Assembly (NCBI GenBank): GCA_963693365.1
Contig: CAVNZM010000003.1
Location: forward strand, 11,656,001 to 11,720,000
Direction: 5' to 3'
From: Amoebidium appalachense
Lineage: Eukaryota > Ichthyosporea
Length of the DNA: 64,000 bases
In this document: one piece after another, positions 1 through 64,000 of the stretch
Position numbering within the stretch: the first letter of the stretch is position 1
Layout: every line of letters begins with the position of its first letter
Position numbers and translations under genes: made by a program
The notes under the pieces: generated by a model
Told to the model about the DNA's origin: nothing
The model's database searches: none
The model's input: only the letters and a program-made list of their open reading frames with translations

Positions 1-178
1 GGTGCTGTGTGCATGTAGGTGGTGTAAGAGAGAAACCAATCGGTGTGTGTTCGGTCTTTGCATGTTGATAGGTGTGTGCATGCAAATATGGACCACAAAA
101 GTGAAAACCTGACACATGTCACTGTCACACCAAAGCTTTTGGTTGCCCATGGACGATTATGACCATTGCTATTTTCAG

Positions 179-4830
<4,652 letters not shown>

Positions 4831-6847
4831 TGAATGTTCTACACACACAATCGTATACACACACACACACACACATCCACAAACACACCGATGCACATCA
4901 CGAACCAAGACAGATACATCCATACATCCACACACCCACACTCCCACACTCCCACACAACTGCACAACCGCACGCACACACACACATCCATTAGCAGATG
5001 GTACCGAAACAGCGAATGTTATGACAGAGCAGATAAACATGCCCATATTGGGGGGGACATGCATGGTTCCTCTAGGGTGCTGACGTCGCAAAATATGCTA
5101 GCAAAGTTATGTGCACGTGCAATCATAAACACGTTACCACAATGCGCATGTGTTCGCTTGCATATGCATGCGACTGGCCCTGTGGTAGTTGAGCTGGTCT
5201 ACCCCCGGGTATCACACGTCGACTGATATGTATGTGCAATTCCATAGTGTGGTGTTACCTCAGTAGTTTTTGTGGACATGGGCTATCTCGGAATGTATGT
5301 TTAATGGATTGAATGATTAAATCGGGTGCATGACTTTAGAAGCAGACTACCCAGTAGAGCATCGAAATATGATGTGCACAGGTGCCCCTTTTTATACAAG
5401 GATATCCATTTTGCGCAGTTTCCTGGTATGGGGGATCCGATCGAACTGGTTTTGATCTTGACCAATAGTAAATGTATAAAATATTTTAACGATCAGCTCC
5501 TCGCCGTACTGCTTCCTTCTTAATTTCTTTATGTTTTAAGAAGCTTGCAAGAGCACACAGTGGTGCCCCAGTGACGTCAAGGTTGCCTGAAGTGGTACCC
5601 TTGTTCCAAAAAAATTTAAAGAGCACAATACGTGACCTGATTTATTGCAATGCACATTTACTATCTACTTCCTCCGGCCAATTGCAAGATATATGGGTCA
5701 GCACGTGCGGCCTGGGGGTCAACAACCATAAACCGTGATCGCTGCATATGCACCTGTGCCTAGCTAGACCTGTGCTGGCTTGCCGTAAGTAAGGGCCCAA
5801 CCACATCAGCGGAATGAACCTGAATTGTTTATTAGCTTTGAGCAAAATCGTTCTGCAAAACAATGAATTATCTTTGCAAACTTCAGTAGGTAGGATCATT
5901 CTGCAATCAAAGCAGACATATTCTGCTGCCTGCAGCAGAATCGACTTTCAAGTAGTTGTCAAATTCGAAAGCAGAAGAGTTAGACACGAGCAGGATTTAT
6001 TCTGCTGTGCATGCAGCTTCACCCGTATCCGGATCCGTAATCACGGCTAAGTGGTGATAAAGTTTAAATACTAACAGTAGTAAACAATACGAATGCCATT
6101 ATACCATACATATATTCTTAATGATTGTCGCTTTCGAAACTTTTATAATACCAGATGAGATTACATGAATAAATACATAAACGTTACCACTTAAAGTGGC
6201 ATACAAATCGATATCACACGTCTGTTATGCTTATTGTCAGACATAATTACATCAATATTGCTTTCTATAAAAAAAAGGCCATACTCTGTTACAATGGTGT
6301 TGCAGCATCCCAGGCCTTCACGTGTACCAACGATGCCAGGCTCAAGGGGCATATAGCATATGCATCATCAAGATATTATTGTGTTGTCCGATATAATAAA
6401 AACATCATAATAGAGACATGGCCTGCCCAATATAGTTACATTCATGATTTATATATTGGCACATTATGTGAACCAGAAAATCATTTGATTGCATAACTAC
6501 GTTTAAAAAAAAGGAATTGGCTCATCCCGTTTATTTCAAATTATTTGACATCACCATATGTATCTACACTTTCATAATAATTATGCTTTCATGCCGCATA
6601 CATCCTATTATTTTTGTCAGACATTTTCTAAGCTTTTATATCAAACTTTATCCATACTCTATCAAATGCATTGTTCTACATACACATACTGTATATACCG
6701 GACAACAGATTATGCACAAATAGACAGTAAAGTCATACAAACGGGTCCATGTACACCAACAACTGTACACAACACATGCTTACATCACCCGAAACATGAG
6801 CATACACAATTATGATACGATTTGCTCGAAAGGGACGTCCGGGGGCG

Positions 6848-6886
<39 letters not shown>

Positions 6887-7055
6887 CACTCTGAGGAGGG
6901 ACACGAGTGCACGTGAGTAGATTTGCGTGTGCACGTCTATTGAATAAGCGAGTGTGTGTGTGTGTGTTCGCAGGGGGCGGAGGGGGATGAGAGGGGGGGG
7001 GAGGGGAGAGAGAGAGAGAGGGGGGGGGAGAGAGAAAGAGAGAGAGAGGGGGAGG

Positions 7056-7094
<39 letters not shown>

Positions 7095-7192
7095 TGTGTG
7101 TGCATGTGTGTATTTGTGTGTGTGTGCGTGTGTGTTGCGGGAGACTGGGGGGGGGGGGGGGGGGGAGGGGGGGGGGGGGGGGGCGGCACGAG
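4831..7192. other. Convergent intergenic spacer, no gene seen
   Basis: This stretch separates the stop of the plus-strand gene from the stop of lipase copy 1. It opens with a CA/TG-rich patch (4840-4990). From about 5200 to 6830 it is clearly AT-richer and free of the G/C homopolymers typical of the genes. A fragment of the inverted-repeat element lies at 5791-6010. A G-homopolymer (6851-6883) marks the return to the repeat-rich style. Short open frames here have no coding pattern and were left out. Confidence 0.7.
5791..6010. mobile_element. Partial copy of MITE-like element (one terminal repeat plus GCAGAAT-rich body)
   Basis: The block starts with AAGGGCCCAACCACATC, the same terminal sequence found at both ends of the element at 47743-48294. 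It continues with scattered TTCTGC/GCAGAA motifs (for example near 5852, 5900, 5933 and 5999). No matching inverted end is visible on the right, so it is probably a truncated or decayed copy. It has no coding capacity. Confidence 0.6.
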
Positions 7193-26838
<19,646 letters not shown>

Positions 26839-28216
26839 TGAGAGCTTTATTTAACAGGCGATAAATTACCGTTTTTTGGGGGGCCCAGCCTCGCTAACGG
26901 CCCTGCAAGAGTAAGCATTAGGTCACTGTTTTCCCAGGGAAATACAAAGTTTTCGCTACTTTCAGACTTGACTCTTTAAATGCTTGACACGACTGACAGG
27001 ATATTCCGAGCAAAACCCCCCCCATACCTGAGACTGGTTCTCTTTGTCTCGAGTAAACAGCGTAAACCCCTGACAGACATCAGGCAGCGGATCGCGAAAT
27101 TCCGGAAGATAGGCGCATACCAGGCGATAAAATTTTATAAAGCGCGCGAAATCCCGGGCCACACCGTCCTCACGCAGGTAATAGCAGCCACTGGCAGGGC
27201 TAACCCTCCGAAGACCCCATGGCCCAGTGCTCCCAACTTTATTTGCTGACACATACGTATACAGCCATATTCATTATTTTTATGGGCCCCACGCCGCGTT
27301 CAAACTTACTATGCCTTGTACATGTACATACCAATATCATTTACGTATGATACATCTTGCAGAGTGGCGGCCTCATATACTACAATCACGGCCATCTAGA
27401 AACACCAGATGGCCGTGACTAGATGGCCGTGACTACAATACATGTGTTCACACCCTACAGTAATAGATTAGCCTTATCTAATAATCGAAGACAGTTTACA
27501 CACTATCAAAAACTGAGTTCTACCATGCAGTTCTGCAGCAAATACTACCCTATAATTCACAGCCTGTTCAACAGGGGCTCGCGGGCCGTTATATACATAC
27601 CTGTCACTGCGAATAGTATTAGTCAAGAGTTACAAAGAGTAAGTTAAGAGCCTGACATAGGAAATTGCACACGAGTGCCCACGAAAAAGCCATTCATATA
27701 GCGCACCAGAATAATGACATGTAAAAATACATCTGATTCAGCTATAATCAAACCATTTTATCGAAACGCCTCTAATAACATAGGCCATTCAAACAGTTTC
27801 AAACGTGGTAGTGGTGTAGCCAACATTCTGTCAATCCTCACAAATACTTCACGTGTTCCGTGTTTAAAATACTGCAACTGTGTGCATGCGTCGAAAATGT
27901 GACTTAAGTGAGTGTCTGCATGGGATGATGTGACACGGCACTGCGTGTGTGTGGCTGTACATGTGCCCGTGTGCCTGTGTGCACGCTTGTGTGCGTCAAT
28001 GCGTGCCTGTATTTTTGTGTGAGTGTGTGTGCGGGCGTGTGTGTGTGTAAGCGCGCGCACGCGCGTGTGTGTAAGCCTTGTGTGTGTGTGTGCACGTGCG
28101 TGTGTGTGTGAGTGTGTGTGCGTGCGTATGATGACATCCCCCCTCCCCCCCCCCCCCCCCCCCCCCCCCCCCGTGTGTTTTTTGGGGAGAGGTGCACAAC
28201 TCAACAAAGTGCCCAA
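26839..28216. other. Spacer between the two lipase copies
   Basis: About 1.4 kb separates the ATG of copy 1 from the stop of copy 2, so any promoter of copy 1 should be here. It is AT-richer than the genes and lacks long homopolymers until 28140. It holds a short block at 27024-27074 that recurs at 49071-49120 and an inverted repeat at 27381-27437. A 96-codon frame at 26962-27252 (minus) has no methionine start or recognisable domain and is not called. Confidence 0.65.
27381..27437. repeat. Inverted repeat with GGCCATCTAG arms
   Basis: The left arm TACAATCACGGCCATCTAG (27381-27399) pairs with the sequence ending ATGGCCGTGACTACA (to about 27435), allowing one or two mismatches. The motif AGATGGCCGTGACT is also directly repeated at 27407 and 27421. 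It may fold into a hairpin upstream of lipase copy 1. Confidence 0.7.
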
Positions 28217-46376
<18,160 letters not shown>

Positions 46377-46756
46377 GTTGTCACCTGCTGTCTGCCTGTA
46401 ACCTCATGTTGCTGCTGTGATGACCGTACTTCGTCGGGACAAAGAGGATTATAATGGTCTGTATGCTTGAGTGCTTTGTCTGAATGGTGCTCGCCCCCTG
46501 AATCGCCCCTCCCTTGCAGCCTGTAGGCTTAAGCTGCAGCTGATAAGCTCAGTGAGCCACTACAGTAGTTGCGTTATCACTATTTGTAAGGGGGATTGTA
46601 TGTCGATTTGCGGATCTCAAGATTGGGCGTGAAATCATGCTTCCTCCGGCCTTGAAGTTGCTAATGGGGTTTATTTGGGAAACCTCGGGTATCGTGCGAG
46701 CCTCTGAGGTGGCTTTGACCAAGTACAAACGTAAATTAATTAGCTGAGGCAACCTA

Positions 46757-46914
<158 letters not shown>

Positions 46915-46919
46915 TATCT

Positions 46920-47598
46920 ATCTGGCGGTAGTAGGGGGGTTATATTGGGGCAATAGGGGGTTATAGGGTGCCAGTAGGGGGGTTATATTGGGGCAAAAGG
47001 GAAGTTTTATGAGAGAGAAAATAAACCTCACTTGCCACTTAACAATAGGGAGAAACCTAAGAATTAGAAAATTACACGCGCACCTGTTTTTGAGGACGAA
47101 GCTAAACAAGAAGGCAACCTATAAAATAAAAAATAAAAATAAAAAAGGGGGGGGGGGGGGGGTAGGGGAGTTATATTGGGGCAGTAGGGGGGTTATAAGG
47201 TGTCAGTACGGGGGGTTATATTGGGGCAATAGGGGGTTGATGAGAGAGAAAATAAACCTCCACCTGCCACTAATGAAAAGGGAGAAACCTAAAAACTAGA
47301 TAATTCCGCGCGCACCTGTTTATGAGGACGAAGCTAAATAGAAAGCAAACCTATTAAAAAAAAATGAGGGTAGTAGGGGGGTTATATTGGGGCAATAGGA
47401 GGGTTATAGGGTGCCAGTAGGGGGGTTATGTTGGGGCAATAGGGGGGTTGTATGAGAGAAAATAACCCCCATCTTGCCACTAAATAATAGGGAGAAACCT
47501 ATCAAAAAAAGCTAGAAAATTACACTCGCACCTTTTTATGGGGCCGAAGCTATATACTAAGGCAACCTATAAAAAAAAAAATAAAAAAAAAATAAAAA

Positions 47599-47648
<50 letters not shown>

Positions 47649-47742
47649 AGTAGGGGGGCTATATTGGGGCAATAGGGGGGTTATGGGGTGTCGTCGGGGG
47701 GTTATATGAGAGAGAAAATCAACCCCATTTTTGTTACTCTCA
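46920..47742. repeat. Tandem repeat, unit about 210-230 bp, 3.5 copies
   Basis: Each unit has a G-rich part (GGGGGGTTATATTGGGGCAA, usually twice), a part AGGGAGAAACCTA...AATTAC(A/G)CGCGCACCTG, then AAGGCAACCTATAAAA with an A-run and a G-run. The shared AGGGAGAAACCTA lies near 47049, 47280 and 47489. The fourth unit stops at the inverted-repeat element. Confidence 0.88.
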
Positions 47743-48294
47743 AAGGGCCCAACCACATCGGCAGAATCAACGTGCAAAAAGCAGAATTATTCTGCCAAAG
47801 CAGAAAGCAGAATTATTCAGCAAAACGTTTTAGCAGAATCAGTCTGTTAAAGTAGAACTATTCCGCAAAAGCAGAATCACTCTGCTTTAAGCAGAAATAT
47901 TCTGCTATTAGCAGAATTAATCTGCTTTTAGCAGAATTATTCAGCACAAAGCAGAATTATTCTGCTTTTGACAGCAGAATTATTCTGCTTTTGACAGCAG
48001 AATAATTCTGCCTATAGCAGAATAATTCTGTTTTAATTAAGCAGAATAATTCTGCTTTTAGCAGGCTGGTTCTGCTTTTAGCAGACTGATTCTGCTTTTA
48101 GAAAAATGATTCTGCTTTTAGTAGATTGATTCTGCTTTTGCAGAGTTATTCTGCCTTTGCCGAATAATTCTGCTTCTAACAGAAAAATTCTGCTTTTTGC
48201 AGAATAACTCTCCCTTTGGCAGAATTTTCTGTTTTTCGCAGAATAACTCTAGCTGCTCGGAGCGAGTTCATTCAGCCGATGTGGTTGGCCCCTT
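47743..48294. mobile_element. MITE-like non-autonomous element with inverted ends and GCAGAAT body
   Basis: The left end AGGGCCCAACCACATCGGC is matched in inverted form on the right by GCCGATGTGGTTGGCCCCT. TCAA flanks both ends (a possible 4-bp target duplication). The interior is about 20 alternating GCAGAAT and ATTCTGC words spaced 10-25 bp, so the whole element can fold on itself many times over. There is no open frame of interest. It interrupts the tandem repeat at 46920-47742, so it arrived later. A one-ended copy is at 5791-6010. Confidence 0.78.
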
Positions 48295-49560
48295 CAAGAC
48301 TTGAGCACTTTGTTTGACACACACACACACACACACACACATGTACGATTACAAACACACACAATCACACACGCACGTGCACACACACAAAAACACACAC
48401 ACACACACACGCACACGCTTTCTCAGATCGATCAGTCATTGATAGGGGGACGTCACAGTCATGGTGGTCATAGGGCCCGGGATGTTCTGAGGGAGCTGAG
48501 AGCACACACACTGTGGCGTTTAATTTGTTGCATCGTTCAGCCACTACTATGAGTGAGGCTTGAGGGGTTTAATAATATTATGACAGCGTGGTGTTCGAAT
48601 TTAGGCCTCTGCACGGCACCAACAGGGGGAAAATGGACTTCGTAGTTTCGCCACCTGACTACCCTTGGCCGAAATTTCAGCCTAGCTGGGTGCCTTAAAA
48701 TTATTAGACAATACCCATTGCAATCTAATTACTCGTACGTGGCATGCAATAAATGCCTTATATAGCACCAGTAGTTTAGCTAAGCTACAGAAGATTAATT
48801 ACTAGGATCATGCTGTTAAAATTAGTTGTAGCCTTGAAGAAGACTCTATACCTTGGTACTGTCCAGGACCTATGGTCAACATGCAAAAACAAGAAAAGAA
48901 AAGAAAAGAAAAAGGAAAAAGGGGGGGGGGGGGGGGGGGGGGGGGGGTCCCATGACGATCTCTTCTCAGTTTACACGGTACTTCATAGCCTAAAAGAAAA
49001 TCTTGATACCTAATCATCGCCCTATGTACCTGATACAACACCGAGGGGAAATGCCAAACAAACCTCCCTCCTACCCGGAGACTGGTCTCCATGCCTCGAG
49101 CAAACAGCATAAAACCCGTAGTTCTCACTAATTCTCAAACTCACTTCTGGTGATTACAGCAGTAGTACCTTCTTTGTGATTACATGTACAGTAGTAATAA
49201 GCCATAACTTGCTGAATTAAGCTAAGCATCATTACATACAGTGGTTTTAAGATGTATTTCTGAAGCAGTTTTGACGAAGTTCCAGGAGCGATGACCTGCC
49301 ATATATAGACCTGGCGGAAACACACCGACATTTCTAAACTTAATGTAACCGCAGGAAGCAAAACATTTATGGTGGCCATCCCTGCCCTGTTTGCTTTCCC
49401 TGTGCTTTTTCATCTCTGTATGTGCCACTAGTGCCAGGCTGAGCCAAACCACTGCATAGCTCATGTCGTGAATATTGGTTCCCTGGCGCTGCTCACCAGC
49501 GTTTCTTCCGCCCCAATACGGTATGGTGACGTTGAACAAGTGGAGCCCCACCAGTCTTTG

Positions 49561-61447
<11,887 letters not shown>

Positions 61448-61707
61448 GTCTAGTGTAGCTATGGTGGCGCACAGGTGTGCAGTGCAGGGAAAAGCTCGCT
61501 AACTAACGTGTGTAAACGCCACTAAGTGGGGCTGTGTTTCGCAAAAGTGTGGGGTTGTCCTATGGACATAAGACGAGTGCGTTCAAGCTAACATGACGTA
61601 AGCACATTATAATAAGCACCCAGCATCATGCAGATTTGCTGTGCTCATGTGCACCCGAGCAAAGGGGTCGAGCAGTGTCAAATGCGCAAATAGATTTGGG
61701 CTTCTGA

Positions 61708-61773
61708 CCAATGGCATGGCCCGAATTTAGGTAACCCAATCAGATTCATTTATGTTTTGAAACAGTGACCAAT
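61708..61773. promoter_or_regulatory. Cluster of CCAAT boxes upstream of the LIM-RapGAP start
   Basis: CCAAT occurs on the plus strand at 61708, 61736 and 61769, twice as GACCAAT, with related ATCAAT and GAATCATTG words just beyond. It lies 260-330 bp upstream of the minus-strand ATG at 61447. CCAAT boxes work in both orientations in many eukaryotes; function here is inferred only. Confidence 0.4.
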
Positions 61774-62179
61774 CAAGATATTTTATACTAACCTATCAAT
61801 CACACGTAAATATATTGACGAATCATTGCTCTTCAAATTGGCGGGTGAATTTGAAAACGCGGGTGAAAACTGTACCATGTGTGGTGTCCCTTTTTTTGTA
61901 TACGTTCTTGTCACTGAGACACCGCGAGTTGCGAAATCGGAAGTTAGAGCCACGAGAAGGCAGCATCAACAAACTACTCGTGTGCGCATGTACGTACCGA
62001 GAAATGTAGGCTCCAGGGAGGTTGATGGCTGAGTCAAAAGCTGTTAGACGGCAGCTTGCGTTCACATGTACAGCTGCCGAGTGACCTCCTAGATTCAGCA
62101 CTATGCTCCAATGTACGTATACTTATTATATCATGGGGTGTGACAGGCTGAGCATCGTATCAGTTTTGAGTGTGTGAAT

Positions 62180-62190
62180 GGGTGGGGGAA

Positions 62191-62240
<50 letters not shown>
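62180..62240. repeat. Poly-G tract
   Basis: A run of about 55 G residues, one of the longest homopolymers in the window, followed by ACGTGCGCGCGCCCGC and the GA array. Confidence 0.9.
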
Positions 62241-62257
62241 GTGCGCGCGCCCGCAAG

Positions 62258-63115
<858 letters not shown>

Positions 63116-64000
63116 GCTAGACCTGCGGGGAGAGAAGAGGGGTGGCCATATATAGGTGGCCATTCCAGATCCTCCCCAGCCCTCTACAAACACACACACA
63201 ATATCAAATTCAAGACACCCCCCCCCCCCCCCCCCCCCCCCCCCCAACCATTTTTTTGGGTCACGCCCTTGCAATGTACATGCCGCGGTTTGATGAAGCT
63301 CAAGACCTGGGCAAAAGCCACGGCTCTGCCGGCAGGCCCCTTGCGGCCGCAGGTACCACATCAACTGTGTTTGATAGAAAAAAACCCACTCATCGGTCCA
63401 GCCTATTCACTTCATATATTCTTATGTCGACTTGCGTGTGGAGCCAGCCACCGCATCTTTTACGTGGCAATCCCTCCCCCCCCCCCCCCCCCCTCCCCCC
63501 ACAACAAACAAAATAAATAAGCAATGAAAAAATGAAAAACAAAAACCAAGAAGAAGAAAGAAAGGGCAAGGCAGAAACACGCATGCACACACACATACAC
63601 GAACAGACACAAGACACACACACGCACACATGGATAAAGAGCGAGCAAAAGCCTGAGGCTTGTTTCAAAGACTGCATGGAGCAGGTGATAAGAAGAGAAT
63701 GTAAAACCCGAAAAGGAAAGAAAAAAGTTATAACGGTACAACACATCGGTCTTCCCACTATGCACAGTCGCCCCAACCTGCGCAACATGAGGCTACATCC
63801 TCACGTACATCTGAATCTTGGTGGTAGACATAATAATCCAATCTTCTTATTCTCCTTGTGCCTGCGCCAAGCACATACTATTACATGTGTCGCTACAGTG
63901 GCTGTAATGCACAGGAGCGCATTGTTTCCACAGCGCTGTATAGGACACGACATATCATGTCGTCACTCAAAGCTACATGCAACAAGCAAGCGCCAACAAC

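Noticed and set aside
26962-27252. 96-codon minus-strand frame upstream of lipase copy 1
   Set aside because: It has a non-ATG start and no domain. Only a short stretch resembles 49071-49120, where the frame is not kept. It may be promoter sequence rather than a gene.
46920-47742. Telomere-like interpretation of the TTATATTGGGG words
   Set aside because: The words sit inside a 210-230 bp unit with non-telomeric sequence and are not a simple short tandem of telomeric type.

Overview
This is nuclear DNA from an intron-rich eukaryote. Coding sequence is cut into short exons (mostly 23 to 250 nt) with GT-AG borders. Introns and spacers are packed with homopolymer G/C tracts, dinucleotide repeats and minisatellites. 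No bacterial operons, rRNA, tRNA or CRISPR were recognised. The lineage cannot be fixed from the sequence; a protist or alga is a reasonable guess, and nothing more. Almost every long open frame is an artefact of repeats. I assembled the genes by hand from conserved exon blocks, splice borders and codon phase, and by comparing two paralogues.

Layout. (1) 179-4830, plus strand: the 3' part of a gene that begins before the window. Its product is soluble and tentatively resembles the Njmu-R1/C17orf75 family. (2) 4831-7192: AT-richer spacer with a fragment of a short inverted-repeat element. (3) 7193-26838 and 28217-46376, minus strand: two head-to-tail copies of a 27-exon gene for a large membrane lipase. 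The N-terminus is followed by one membrane helix, a Cys-rich lumenal or extracellular domain, seven more helices, and a cytosolic class 3 lipase domain with Ser, Asp and His in place. Copy 2 is fully open (897 codons by my model). Copy 1 has a one-base deletion in exon 16 and no in-phase acceptor for exon 14, so it may be a young pseudogene or carry sequence errors. (4) 46377-49560: spacer with a tandem repeat of about 210-230 bp, interrupted by a MITE-like element of about 550 bp. (5) 49561-61447, minus strand: a complete 22-exon gene (about 819 codons) for a LIM-domain plus RapGAP-domain protein. (6) 61448-64000: upstream region with CCAAT boxes, a long GA array and purine-rich DNA; no gene was resolved.

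The lipase and RapGAP proteins both belong to signalling at membranes (lipid messenger production and Rap-type GTPase switch-off), but nothing in the sequence shows that they act together. The most unusual feature is the link between repeats and splice sites. Several minisatellites carry copies of the 3' splice site plus the first bases of the exon, several GT repeats begin exactly at 5' splice sites, and the same CCATATATGG core occurs in three unrelated arrays that abut acceptors.
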